Shown one piece after another: positions 1-8,594 of a stretch of DNA of 64,000 nucleotides. Each line of letters begins with the position of its first letter. Positions within the stretch are counted from its first letter, which is position 1. Below the pieces are notes generated by a model, which saw only the letters and a program-made list of their open reading frames with translations, did no database searches and was not told the origin of the DNA. The translations under genes were made by a program, and so were the position numbers. The stretch is from Flavobacterium sp. AED (GTDB taxonomy: Bacteria; Bacteroidota; Bacteroidia; Flavobacteriales; Flavobacteriaceae). The stretch covers positions 682,001 to 746,000 of the forward strand of contig NZ_JSYM01000001.1 in the NCBI RefSeq assembly GCF_000812945.1. The letters are read 5' to 3'.

Positions 1-679
1 GACCAGCCAACAAATCAATCCCTATTTTTCCGAATAATTGTCTTTTGGCTTCGGCGACATAAGAGTTTCCGGGACCAACAATCATATCTACAGATTCGAT
101 TGTTTCGGTTCCAATTCCCATAGCAGCAATGGCTTGAATACCTCCCAATAAATAGATTTCATCGGCGCCAGCCATATACATTGCGGCAACAGTTGCAGCA
201 GGAATCTGTCCATTAATAGGTGGTGTACAAGCAATAACGCGTTTTACTCCGGCTACTTTTGCGGTAAGTACACTCATGTGGGCTGAGGCAACCATTGGGT
301 AACGACCACCAGGAATGTAACAACCTACGCTGTTTACGGGTACATTTCTATGACCAAGAAAAACGCCCGGAAGTGTTTCTACTTCAATATCATGCATAGA
401 ATTTTTTTGATGTTGCGCAAAATTCCTAACCTGTGTTTGTGCAAATCTGATGTCTTCTAAAACTTGTTCTGGAACACGGCTTATAATTTCTTCGATTGTT
501 TCTTTTGAAAGCAGAAAACTTGCTGGCGACCATTTGTCAAATTTTTCAGATAAAGATCGAACAGCGGTGTCGCCACCATTTTTTACTTCTTCTAATACGT
601 TTTCAACAATTTCTCTAACTTTTTTGTCATTAGATTCTGCTTCAAATAATGCGATTCCTTCTTTAATTATTCGTTTCAT
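1..679 (-). CDS. HisD-family dehydrogenase (histidinol-dehydrogenase-like), 3' end outside the window
   Basis: The visible 226 N-terminal residues read as the histidinol dehydrogenase fold, with a CYVPGGRYPMVASAH stretch, an LLGGIQAIAAM stretch and the VGPGN motif of the nucleotide-binding region. The family oxidises an alcohol to an acid with NAD. HisD makes histidine, but relatives such as sulfopropanediol dehydrogenase are catabolic. The gene starts 7 bases after the stop of an ABM-domain gene, so the two form an operon, beside an aromatic catabolic cluster and with no other his gene in view. I therefore infer a catabolic HisD-like enzyme rather than biosynthetic HisD, but the substrate is unknown and the C-terminus is missing from the window. 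Confidence 0.8.
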   Translation of the reverse strand, partial: MKRIIKEGIALFEAESNDKKVREIVENVLEEVKNGGDTAVRSLSEKFDKWSPASFLLSKETIEEIISRVPEQVLEDIRFAQTQVRNFAQHQKNSMHDIEVETLPGVFLGHRNVPVNSVGCYIPGGRYPMVASAHMSVLTAKVAGVKRVIACTPPINGQIPAATVAAMYMAGADEIYLLGGIQAIAAMGIGTETIESVDMIVGPGNSYVAEAKRQLFGKIGIDLLAG

Positions 680-686
680 GGGTGAA

Positions 687-983
687 TTATATTTTATTGA
701 TGGTTTGAAAATGTTCTGCAATAGGTGGATTTTGAAAATGGGGTGATAAAACAGCTCTCCATTGGGTAAATAAAGGAGATTCCCGGAAACCAATGGTATG
801 GTCTTCGAGTGTTTCCCATTGTATTAATATCACAAATTTGGTTGGGATTTCGATGCAATGTTGGAATTCTAATCCAAGAAAGCCTTTGGATTTTGAGACC
901 ACTAATTTGGCTTCCTCAAAGGCAGTTGTAAAAGCGGTTTGTGATTGCTCTTTTATGTCAAAAGTTGCTATTTCTAAAATCAT
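687..983 (-). CDS. Antibiotic biosynthesis monooxygenase (ABM) domain protein
   Basis: This 98-aa protein is a single ABM/dimeric alpha-beta-barrel domain: it begins MILEIATFDIK, has the central FVILIQWETLEDH strand-loop (residues about 50-63) and the FRESPLFTQWR helix. Members are small cofactor-free oxygenases, quinol oxidases or heme-handling proteins; the sequence does not say which. It is first in an operon with the HisD-like gene (7-base gap) and near the 4-hydroxybenzoate/protocatechuate genes, so a role in oxidising an aromatic or quinol intermediate is possible but only inferred. Confidence 0.75.
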   Translation of the reverse strand: MILEIATFDIKEQSQTAFTTAFEEAKLVVSKSKGFLGLEFQHCIEIPTKFVILIQWETLEDHTIGFRESPLFTQWRAVLSPHFQNPPIAEHFQTINKI

Positions 984-1143
984 ATCTATAATAATGGAGT
1001 TAAAATAAATGTATTAGTTAATTTAAAAACTTGATTTTTTATACAATCAATAATTAATCAAAGTATTTTTTACAAAATTCTTAAAAATTAATACAGGAAG
1101 AGAATCATTTAAACGCTAGAAATAATCAAAATCAATCATTTTT

Positions 1144-1170
1144 ATCGTTTTAACTTAATTTTAAAACGAT
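1144..1170. promoter_or_regulatory. Perfect 10-bp inverted repeat, possible operator
   Basis: ATCGTTTTAA at 1144-1153 is repeated in inverted form as TTAAAACGAT at 1161-1170 with a 7-base spacer. It lies in the 225-bp AT-rich gap (984-1208) between the ABM/HisD-like operon and the 3' end of the AraC-type gene. No U-run follows the hairpin on either strand, so an operator is more likely than a terminator. The rest of that gap shows no gene. Confidence 0.35.
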
Positions 1171-1208
1171 TGAGTATTCAATTTTAAAGAATAACGGTAA
1201 GAAATAGA

Positions 1209-2102
1209 CTAATTACTATCTTTTTGGCTATTATTGCTTCTAAAAATATTAGGAGAAAGACCGGTTTGTTTTTTAAACAATCGGGAAAAATAGGCAGGAT
1301 CTTTAAAATTCAGTAAATAGGAGATTTCAGAGATGGAATAGGAGGAGTACAATAGGTATTTTTTTGCTTCGGTAATACAATATTCATGCACGACCTGTAA
1401 GGCTGTTTTTTGTACCAAAGTCTGGCAAATTCGGTTTAAATGAACGGGAGTAATTCGCAATTCATTCGCATACTCTTTTATGAGTTTCGATTCGGGTAAT
1501 GTTTTTTTAATCAGTTTTTGAAAAGCATGAAAATAACCTAATGTTCTATTATTAGATAGTTCTTTTTGGTCTTCAAAGGTGTTGTTTAAATGATGTAGTC
1601 CTATAAAGAATAATTGAAATAGTGATTGAAGACTGATTTGTTTATAGATACTACTTTCAAAAATCGTTTTAGTTATTTTATTTTTAAGGTAAATAAAATC
1701 ATTTAAATCTTGGTTGTCCAAACTGAAACTGTACTGTTTTACTTTGTTTAATTCCAATAAAATAAGTGGCGTGTTTTTAAAAATAGTTTCAATGAATTGT
1801 TCTGAAATGGTAAACACTTCTCCAATTACATCTGACTGAAATTCAAAGCCATGAAAGGTATTTGTGGGGATTAAAAGAATGCAAGGAGCTTTCAAATTTA
1901 TTCTTTTGTTGTCTTGAATTAAGACGCCTTCACCAGAAGAAATAATAAAAATTTGGAATAAATCCGTGTGTAAGTGAACGTTAATTTCCCAATTATACAA
2001 TTTGCTTCGGGTTGCCAATAATTCATGGTGCACAAAGTCACCAAAATCACGTTGATTATTGTCACCATAGAGTCCTTTGTAATTGAGAAGATTTTTTTTC
2101 AT
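1209..2102 (-). CDS. AraC-family transcriptional regulator (PobR-like)
   Basis: This 297-aa protein has an N-terminal cupin-like effector domain (LHTDLFQIFIISSGEG near residues 44-59, then a strand with PCILLIPTNTFHGFEF) and a C-terminal double helix-turn-helix ending with ISEIS-YLLNFKDPAYFSRLFKKQTG, the AraC/XylS signature. It is divergent from the pca/pob operon across a 153-bp gap. AraC-type PobR proteins activate pobA in several bacteria in response to 4-hydroxybenzoate, and the position here supports the same role for this operon. Direct evidence for the ligand is lacking. Confidence 0.88.
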   Translation of the reverse strand: MKKNLLNYKGLYGDNNQRDFGDFVHHELLATRSKLYNWEINVHLHTDLFQIFIISSGEGVLIQDNKRINLKAPCILLIPTNTFHGFEFQSDVIGEVFTISEQFIETIFKNTPLILLELNKVKQYSFSLDNQDLNDFIYLKNKITKTIFESSIYKQISLQSLFQLFFIGLHHLNNTFEDQKELSNNRTLGYFHAFQKLIKKTLPESKLIKEYANELRITPVHLNRICQTLVQKTALQVVHEYCITEAKKYLLYSSYSISEISYLLNFKDPAYFSRLFKKQTGLSPNIFRSNNSQKDSN

Positions 2103-2142
2103 GGTCGTTTTGCGATTACAATAGTATCAATTTTTTTTGAAA

Positions 2143-2150
2143 CAAAAATA
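2143..2150 (-). promoter_or_regulatory. -7 box of the araC-type gene
   Basis: On the minus strand this reads TATTTTTG, matching TAnnTTTG, with a TTG about 18 bases upstream. It lies 41 bases before the start codon of the AraC-type regulator. Confidence 0.45.
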
Positions 2151-2194
2151 TAAAATGTTTCTTTTGTGCAAGAATATATAAAGATAGTCCAAAA

Positions 2195-2221
2195 TTGTAA
2201 TCCTCACTTCGAATACATTTG
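2195..2221 (+). promoter_or_regulatory. Bacteroidota-type promoter of the pca/pob operon
   Basis: TTG at 2195-2197 and TACATTTG at 2214-2221 are separated by 16 bases, fitting the TTG/TAnnTTTG pattern of Bacteroidota promoters. The first gene, pcaH, starts at 2256. Any activator site for the divergent AraC-type regulator would be expected in the 2103-2195 stretch just upstream. Confidence 0.6.
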
Positions 2222-2255
2222 TTTCATAGATTTTTATAACTAGTAATACTATTAT

Positions 2256-2963
2256 ATGAGTGATTTTATAGAAAGCTCTTTTGATATAGAAGTGCAGCCA
2301 TCGTTTTTGTATCCAGAATATACATCGACAATTTTGCGTGCGCCGAGTAAACCTTTGATTGTTTTGAAGAAATCGTTGGCAGAAAAAACGGGGCCACTTT
2401 TTGAGGATTTTAATTTGGGAATTTTAGATCATGATTTGACTAAAAATGCAATCAAAAACGGAGAACCAATAGGCGAACGTATTGTAGTTCATGGAAAAGT
2501 AATGAATGAAAAAGGACAACCAATACCGCATACGCTGATTGAAATTTGGCAAGCCAATGCTGCGGGTCGGTATGTGCATAAAGTGGACCAACATGATGCG
2601 CCCTTAGATCCTAATTTCTTAGGAACTGGGCGTTGCATGACCGACTCCGAAGGGAATTATAAATTTTACACCATCAAGCCCGGTGCTTATCCATGGGGAA
2701 ATCACCTTAATGCTTGGCGTCCCAATCACATTCATTTTTCGTTATTTGGCAACGAAATCTCCAGCCGATTAATCACACAAATGTATTTTCCTGGTGATCC
2801 ATTATTGCAATATGATCCTATTTATCAAGCTGTAAAAGCGAAAGGTAGAGAACTATTGATTTCAAAATTCGATTTAGATAGTACCGAACCTAATTTTGCG
2901 CTTGGGTATCGTTTTGATATCGTTTTAAGGGGAAATCAGGCAACACCATTTGAAAATAGATAA
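2256..2963 (+). CDS. pcaH: Protocatechuate 3,4-dioxygenase beta subunit
   Basis: The 235-aa product is the iron-bearing subunit of the intradiol dioxygenase that opens protocatechuate to 3-carboxy-cis,cis-muconate. All four expected iron ligands are visible: Tyr106 (GRYVH), Tyr145 (GAYPW), His158 and His160 (NHIHFS). The DxxG-rich core and length match PcaH. It is the first gene of a plus-strand operon, and its partner pcaG starts 18 bases after its stop. A TAnnTTTG promoter lies directly upstream. Confidence 0.96.
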   Translation: MSDFIESSFDIEVQPSFLYPEYTSTILRAPSKPLIVLKKSLAEKTGPLFEDFNLGILDHDLTKNAIKNGEPIGERIVVHGKVMNEKGQPIPHTLIEIWQANAAGRYVHKVDQHDAPLDPNFLGTGRCMTDSEGNYKFYTIKPGAYPWGNHLNAWRPNHIHFSLFGNEISSRLITQMYFPGDPLLQYDPIYQAVKAKGRELLISKFDLDSTEPNFALGYRFDIVLRGNQATPFENR

Positions 2964-2980
2964 GAAATTCCATAGAAATA

Positions 2981-3511
2981 ATGAATAGTAAAATGTTACA
3001 AACACCTTCACAAACCGTTGGTCCTTATTTCGCTTATGGACTTGCACCAGAGCAATATTCCTATGATTTCAAAAGTTTAGTAGGAAATCGCATCTCTGAT
3101 AAAACCTCGGATTTGATAACAATAAAAGGGAAAATTTTCGATGGTGAAAATAATCCTGTTCCTGATGCGATGATAGAACTTTGGCAAAATGACGGAGCAA
3201 ATCAATTTTTTGGTAGATTTGGTACAGGAACGGATGCTGAAAATCATTTTATTTTTGAAACGATAAAGCCAAAATCGGTTGATGGTCAAGCTCCTTACGT
3301 CACTCTTATTATATTTATGCGTGGACAATTAATTCATTCATATACAAGGGTTTACTTTTCTGATGAAGAAGTATTAAATGAACAGGATTCTATTTTAAAT
3401 ACGATTGCTTCGGAGAGAAGAAATACCATTATTGCCCAGAAAAAAGAAGGATTTTACGAGTTAGATATTTATATGCAAGGCGAAAAGGAGACTGTTTTCT
3501 TTGCTATTTAG
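2981..3511 (+). CDS. pcaG: Protocatechuate 3,4-dioxygenase alpha subunit
   Basis: The 176-aa product begins with the PcaG hallmark QTPSQTVGPYFAYGL and continues with the intradiol dioxygenase beta-sandwich (IELWQNDG, near residue 67). The paired histidine ligand motif of PcaH is replaced by a segment with no HxH, as expected for the non-catalytic alpha subunit. Two ATG codons four residues apart (2981 and 2993) could start it. It forms the alpha-beta holoenzyme with PcaH. Confidence 0.94.
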   Translation: MNSKMLQTPSQTVGPYFAYGLAPEQYSYDFKSLVGNRISDKTSDLITIKGKIFDGENNPVPDAMIELWQNDGANQFFGRFGTGTDAENHFIFETIKPKSVDGQAPYVTLIIFMRGQLIHSYTRVYFSDEEVLNEQDSILNTIASERRNTIIAQKKEGFYELDIYMQGEKETVFFAI

Positions 3512-3533
3512 CAATTAATTTTAAAACATATTT

Positions 3534-4844
3534 ATGAGCTTATACACCCAATTATTTTATTCGAAAGAAGTAGATGTGATGTTTTCGGATTCGGAAGCTA
3601 TCGCACAAATGCTACGTGTTGAAGTGGCTTTGGCGGAAGCCCAAGCAAATAAAGGGTTGTTTTCTAAAGCTATTTCAGAAACAATAAAAGCGAATTGTGT
3701 TACTTCTGAAATAGATATTGATAAACTTAAAATTGAGATAGCACTTGGGGGAAATGCTGCGATTCCTTTGGTAAAACAATTGACACAAATTGTAAAAAAG
3801 AAAGATACTGAAGCGGCAAAATTTATTCATTTGGGAGCAACAAGCCAAGATATTGTGGACACCGCAATGGTTTTGCAAATACATGAATATATCGTTTGGT
3901 TGGATTATAAAATCAATCTTTTAGAAGAACAATTAATTGCATTAACCATCAAGCATCGTGAAACCATCATGATAGGACGCACGCTTTTGCAACAGGCAAA
4001 ACCTACAACTTTTGGATTTAAAACGGCAGGTTGGTTAGCAGCTGTTACAAGAAGCAAACAGCGTTTGCAAGAAATTCAGAAACGAGTTTTAGTAGTTCAA
4101 TTGGGTGGAGCAGTAGGGAATGGAAATACAAATATTTCAACTGAAATTCAAGAAGAATTTGCCCGTTTATTAGATTTAGCACCTTCTTTTACTTGGCATT
4201 CGCACCGAGACAATTTGGCTGAAATAGCAAGTGTTTTGGGAATCTTAAGTGGAAGTTTAGGAAAAATAGCCAAGGATATTTCATTGTTAATGCAAACGGA
4301 AGTTGCAGAAGTTTTTGAAGGTGCAGCTGATGGAAAAGGCGGATCAAGTACGATGCCCCACAAACGGAATCCAGTTACTTGTGCCGCGATATTGGCGAAT
4401 ACGAATCGGTTGCCACATTTGGTTGCCACGATACTTTCGGCAATGCCCCAAGAACAGGAACGTTCAGCTGGTTTATGGCATTCAGAATGGGAAGTCTTGA
4501 CAGAAATTATGCAATTAACGGCCGGTTCTGCTGAAAAAAGTATTGCATTAATCGAAGGATTGGAAGTTGATGAAAACCGAATGCTAGCCAATCTTGAATT
4601 GACCAAAGGTTTAATCTATGCCGAAAATTTAGCTTTGGCATTAGCCCAAAAAATAGGCAAGTCCGCTGCGCATGAATGGATCGAAAATGCGTGTAAAAAA
4701 GCGATTCAGGAAAAGAAACATTTAAAAGAAGTGGTGCTCGAAATGAATATCGAAATAGCCGATTTAGATTCGTTACTCGACCCAAAAAAATCGATTGGAT
4801 TAAGTCTTGAATTAATCGACCAAGTTGTAAAGAAATACCAATAA
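3534..4844 (+). CDS. pcaB: 3-carboxy-cis,cis-muconate cycloisomerase
   Basis: The 436-aa product belongs to the fumarase/argininosuccinate lyase superfamily. It has GATSQDI at 101-107 and the signature loop SSTMPHKRNP at 271-280, which carries the catalytic serine region. In the bacterial protocatechuate branch this enzyme lactonises 3-carboxymuconate to 4-carboxymuconolactone. The pca context distinguishes it from adenylosuccinate lyase, which it resembles. It starts 22 bases after pcaG and is followed after 6 bases by the pcaD-pcaC fusion. Confidence 0.95.
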   Translation: MSLYTQLFYSKEVDVMFSDSEAIAQMLRVEVALAEAQANKGLFSKAISETIKANCVTSEIDIDKLKIEIALGGNAAIPLVKQLTQIVKKKDTEAAKFIHLGATSQDIVDTAMVLQIHEYIVWLDYKINLLEEQLIALTIKHRETIMIGRTLLQQAKPTTFGFKTAGWLAAVTRSKQRLQEIQKRVLVVQLGGAVGNGNTNISTEIQEEFARLLDLAPSFTWHSHRDNLAEIASVLGILSGSLGKIAKDISLLMQTEVAEVFEGAADGKGGSSTMPHKRNPVTCAAILANTNRLPHLVATILSAMPQEQERSAGLWHSEWEVLTEIMQLTAGSAEKSIALIEGLEVDENRMLANLELTKGLIYAENLALALAQKIGKSAAHEWIENACKKAIQEKKHLKEVVLEMNIEIADLDSLLDPKKSIGLSLELIDQVVKKYQ

Positions 4845-4850
4845 ACGGAG

Positions 4851-5975
4851 ATGAAAACAAATTATAAAATAACGGGAACGCCAAATAGTCCGGTTTTAGT
4901 TTTTTCTAATTCCTTGGGTGCCGATATGGGAATGTGGGAGGAATTGGTTCCTTTCTTGTTGCCTTATTTTCGAGTGCTGCAATACGATACCCGCGGACAT
5001 GGTGGAAGTGAAGTTACTGAAAGTCCATATACAATTGATATATTGGGAAATGACGTTATTGACTTATTAAATGAGTTGAAGATAGAAAAGGCATATTTCT
5101 GTGGTCTTTCGATGGGTGGATTAATTGGACAATGGCTAGGAATTCATCATCCTAATCGAATTATAAAACTGATTATAAGCAATACCGATGCTAAAATTGG
5201 AACAACGGAAACTTGGAACGAGAGAATCAATACCATCACCATAGATGGAATGCAAGCTATTGTTGACGGGACTATGGAACGTTGGTTTACCGATGATTTT
5301 AGAGAAAAAAATCCAAGCAGAATTGCTGAAATTAAAGCTGTTTTTCTTAAAAATAATGCACTTGGATACACCAATAGTTGTGCTGCGATAAGAGATGCTG
5401 ATCTTAGAGACCATTTGCATAAAATCACCACTGAAACTTTAGTTATTACTGGAGATGAGGATGCAGTTACCAATGTAACACAAGCCGAAGAATTGGTAAA
5501 AAACATTCCAAATGCAAGTCTAAAAGTACTTCCTGCACGTCATTTATCAAGCACGGAACTTCCAGAAGAATATGCTGAAATACTCATCGATTTTATTGTG
5601 GGGGAAAGCACTTTCGAAAAAGGAATGCACGTACGGCGCACTGTTTTGGGAGATGCTCATGTCAATAAAGCGAATGAAAACTTAAATGAATTTAATGGGG
5701 AGTTCCAAAATTTCATCTCCAATTATGCTTGGGGCGAAATCTGGACTCGGCCAGGATTATCAAAACACAATAGAAGCCTTATTACCATTGCTATGCTAAT
5801 TGCCTTAAACCGAAAAGCAGAATTACAAATGCATATCAAAGCGGCTTTTAATAATGGAGTTTCCAAGGATGAAATCAAAGAAGTGATTATGCAATCGGCT
5901 TTGTATTGTGGCTTACCGGCTGCCAATGAAGCGATTCATACTGCTGAAGAGGTATTTAGAGAAAATAAAAAATAG
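4851..5975 (+). CDS. pcaL: Fused 3-oxoadipate enol-lactonase / 4-carboxymuconolactone decarboxylase (PcaDC, also called PcaL)
   Basis: Two enzymes are joined in 374 aa. Residues 1 to about 252 form an alpha/beta hydrolase with nucleophile Ser87 (GLSMGG), an acid in GDEDAVT (about 202-204) and His231 (ARHLSS), i.e. enol-lactonase PcaD. Residues about 257-372 are the decarboxylase PcaC, with RRTVLGDAHV at its start and LYCGLPAANEAIH near its end. The order PcaD then PcaC is that of PcaL fusions known in actinobacteria. The gene catalyses two consecutive steps from carboxymuconolactone to 3-oxoadipate. A GGAG just before the ATG supports this start. Confidence 0.95.
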   Translation: MKTNYKITGTPNSPVLVFSNSLGADMGMWEELVPFLLPYFRVLQYDTRGHGGSEVTESPYTIDILGNDVIDLLNELKIEKAYFCGLSMGGLIGQWLGIHHPNRIIKLIISNTDAKIGTTETWNERINTITIDGMQAIVDGTMERWFTDDFREKNPSRIAEIKAVFLKNNALGYTNSCAAIRDADLRDHLHKITTETLVITGDEDAVTNVTQAEELVKNIPNASLKVLPARHLSSTELPEEYAEILIDFIVGESTFEKGMHVRRTVLGDAHVNKANENLNEFNGEFQNFISNYAWGEIWTRPGLSKHNRSLITIAMLIALNRKAELQMHIKAAFNNGVSKDEIKEVIMQSALYCGLPAANEAIHTAEEVFRENKK

Positions 5976-5995
5976 ACCAAAAGACACTTTAAAAA

Positions 5996-7186
5996 ATGAA
6001 AAATATTAAAACTCAGGTTGGCATCATCGGTGCTGGCCCGGCTGGACTTACGCTTGCAATTTGGCTTAAAAAAAATGGAATTGAAGCCGTAATCATTGAA
6101 CGTCAAAGTCGTATCTATATAGAATCTCGTGTGAGAGCAGGATTATTAGAACAAAATACAGTAGACATTTTTAAAGATTTAGGTGTAGCTGATCGTCTTG
6201 TGGAAGAAGGATTAGAACATCATGGTGTTTATTTAAGTTTTAATGGAAAACGAGTAAGAGTACCTTTTGACGAACTTACAGGTGGTCGTAAAATCACTAT
6301 TTATGGTCAACAAGAAGTTGTAAAAGATCTTACTGAGGCTTGGCTTTCTTCAGGCGGGAAAATTTATTTTGAAGCACAAGCGGAAAAAATTGAAGATTTC
6401 GAAACTAATAACCCAAAAATTTATTTTCAACACGAAGGAGAACAAGGCGTAATTGATTGTGATTTTGCTATGGCTTGCGACGGATTTCATGGTTTAGGCA
6501 GAAAAACATTGCCTAAAGAAAGCTATAATGAATTTACGCACACCTATCCTTTTAGTTGGTTGGGAATTCTTGCTCATGTTGCTCCATCATCAGAAGAATT
6601 GATTTATGCCTATCATGAAAATGGTTTTGCACTTTCTAGTCTTCGCTCTGAAGAAGTGAGTCGTTTGTACCTTCAAGTTGATAATGATGATACGCTGGAA
6701 AACTGGTCTGACGAACGCATTTGGGAGGAATTGGCAATTCGTTTGGGAACTGAAGGATGGGAATTGAAATCGGGTCCTATTTTCGAAAAAAGTATTACAC
6801 CTATGCGCGGTTACATGATTGATAACTTGCAATATGGAAGATTGTTTTTAGCAGGTGATTCGGCTCATATAGTGCCGCCGACAGGAGGAAAAGGACTCAA
6901 TTTAGCGGTTGCAGATGTCAAACATTTAGTGGATGGATTGGTTGATTTTTATAAAAATAATTCAATGAAAGCGCTGGATGGTTATACTAAAACAGCTCTA
7001 AAACGAATTTGGCGTGCACAGGATTTTTCGAATTTTATGACGGCTCTTTTCCATAAACAAGAAGAGCACGGTTCTTTTCAATACAGCATGCAACAAGCTA
7101 AATTTGATTATATAGCGATCTCTAAAGCGTATGCTACGACCATTGCCGAGAATTATGTAGGATTGCCTTTTGAAGCTTTCGAATAA
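5996..7186 (+). CDS. pobA: 4-hydroxybenzoate 3-monooxygenase
   Basis: The 396-aa length equals that of typical PobA. The protein has the N-terminal FAD dinucleotide motif GIIGAGPAGLTLA (about 9-21), the ERQSR loop, and the second FAD motif GDSAHIVPPTGGKGLNLA near residue 290. It hydroxylates 4-hydroxybenzoate to protocatechuate using NAD(P)H and oxygen, feeding the upstream pcaHG product. It lies 20 bases after pcaL in the same operon, so funnel and ring-cleavage enzymes would be co-expressed. Confidence 0.95.
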   Translation: MKNIKTQVGIIGAGPAGLTLAIWLKKNGIEAVIIERQSRIYIESRVRAGLLEQNTVDIFKDLGVADRLVEEGLEHHGVYLSFNGKRVRVPFDELTGGRKITIYGQQEVVKDLTEAWLSSGGKIYFEAQAEKIEDFETNNPKIYFQHEGEQGVIDCDFAMACDGFHGLGRKTLPKESYNEFTHTYPFSWLGILAHVAPSSEELIYAYHENGFALSSLRSEEVSRLYLQVDNDDTLENWSDERIWEELAIRLGTEGWELKSGPIFEKSITPMRGYMIDNLQYGRLFLAGDSAHIVPPTGGKGLNLAVADVKHLVDGLVDFYKNNSMKALDGYTKTALKRIWRAQDFSNFMTALFHKQEEHGSFQYSMQQAKFDYIAISKAYATTIAENYVGLPFEAFE

Positions 7187-7241
7187 AATTTTTGTTTTAA
7201 AAACTGCATTCCATTTATAAAATTATTTTACAAAAAAAGAA

Positions 7242-8588
7242 ATGAAACAAGTTCCTATTATAGATTTACACACGGCTGCTAAAATGGTGAAAGAAGGAGA
7301 CACACTTCTTCAAGGCGGTTTTGGAATGACAGGCAACCCTGTTCACCTGATGCATGCGCTTGCCGAAATTGGTACAAAAAACTTAACCTTTATTGGTAAT
7401 AATACTGGTGAAGCCGGTCTTGGAGGTGGGCGTTTATTGAGAAATGGACAACTTAAAAAAATGATTGGTTCGTTTTTTACGTCTAATCCAGATGCTGTAA
7501 AAGCAGCACAAACGGGTCAGGTTGCTTATGAACTTTTGCCACAAGGAACATTAGCCGAAGCGATTCGAGCAGGTGGAGCAGGAATAGGCGGTTTTTATAC
7601 GCCAACATCAGCAGGAACACTAATTGCCGAGGGTAGAGAAACCAAAATAATTGATAATGTGGAACAGGTTTTTATCAAAGGAATTCGGGGAAATGTAGCC
7701 TTTATTCGTGCATGGAGAGCAGATACCGCTGGGAATTTGCAGTACCGAATGACCGAAAATAATTTTAATAAAGCGATGGCAACCGCTGCTGATTTGGTCA
7801 TTGCCGAAGTCGAAGAAATTGTTCCCGTAGGTGAAATTGCACCTGAATTTGTACATACGCAAGGTTGTTTTGTTGATTATTTGGTCGAAGCCAAAATTAC
7901 TTTGGAAGACTTAGGAAGCTCGGCTTCGGTTTCGACTTCCAAAAAAGTAGATGAAAGCCGAATGTATATGGCGAAACGAGCTTTGGCAGAATTAAAAAAA
8001 GGAGATGTGGTGAATTTAGGTATCGGAATTCCAACATTGGTAGCCGATTTAATAACCGATGAACACGGGATTATCTTGCATACCGAAAACGGAATGTTAG
8101 GCGTAGGTCCAGTTCCAACTGACGGTGGTGGTGCAATGGATTATCCAGTAAATGCGGGTAAAATTCCTGTAACTGCACTCAAAGGAAGCAGTTATTTTGA
8201 TAGTGCCGATTCCTTTGCAATGATTCGTGGAGGGCATGTGGATACTGCGATTATGGGGGGGTTAGAAGTGGATGAATTTGCTAATTTAGCTAATTGGGCT
8301 GTTCCTGGAAAACCTTTATTGGGTGTTGGTGGGGCAATGGATTTAGCTAAAGGAGCTAAACGATTAATCATCACCATGACACATTCGAATCCTGATGGTT
8401 CTTCTAAGATAGTTCCAAAATGTATATTACCGCTTACTGCATCGGATGTGGTGGATTTAGTGATAACTGATTTAGCTGTTTTTTCTTTTAACGAAGGAAA
8501 ACTGACCTTAATCGAAATTATGCCGGGTAGTTCTCTAGAAGAAGTACGCGCTAAAACGACAGCGAAATTTATTGAAAAATTAAATTAG
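7242..8588 (+). CDS. pcaIJ: Fused 3-oxoadipate CoA-transferase, alpha and beta subunits
   Basis: The 448-aa product contains both halves of a family I CoA-transferase. Residues 1 to about 220 resemble subunit A ([19 protein letters not shown]) and about 238-448 subunit B, with the GIGIPTL motif and catalytic Glu282 in [11 protein letters not shown]. The linker is near residues 222-238. Separate subunits are usual in bacteria, while mammalian SCOT is fused. The substrate could in principle be acetoacetate, but its location between pobA and pcaF makes 3-oxoadipate plus succinyl-CoA the likely pair. The gap from pobA is 55 bases. Confidence 0.9.
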   Translation: MKQVPIIDLHTAAKMVKEGDTLLQGGFGMTGNPVHLMHALAEIGTKNLTFIGNNTGEAGLGGGRLLRNGQLKKMIGSFFTSNPDAVKAAQTGQVAYELLPQGTLAEAIRAGGAGIGGFYTPTSAGTLIAEGRETKIIDNVEQVFIKGIRGNVAFIRAWRADTAGNLQYRMTENNFNKAMATAADLVIAEVEEIVPVGEIAPEFVHTQGCFVDYLVEAKITLEDLGSSASVSTSKKVDESRMYMAKRALAELKKGDVVNLGIGIPTLVADLITDEHGIILHTENGMLGVGPVPTDGGGAMDYPVNAGKIPVTALKGSSYFDSADSFAMIRGGHVDTAIMGGLEVDEFANLANWAVPGKPLLGVGGAMDLAKGAKRLIITMTHSNPDGSSKIVPKCILPLTASDVVDLVITDLAVFSFNEGKLTLIEIMPGSSLEEVRAKTTAKFIEKLN

Positions 8589-8594
8589 AAAATT

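Noticed and set aside
1..679. Histidine biosynthesis operon
   Set aside because: Only a HisD-like gene is present, paired with an ABM protein and next to aromatic catabolism; no other his gene is visible.
4148..4606. 152-codon frame antisense to pcaB
   Set aside because: It is antisense to a well-supported gene and shows no domain or start-site support.
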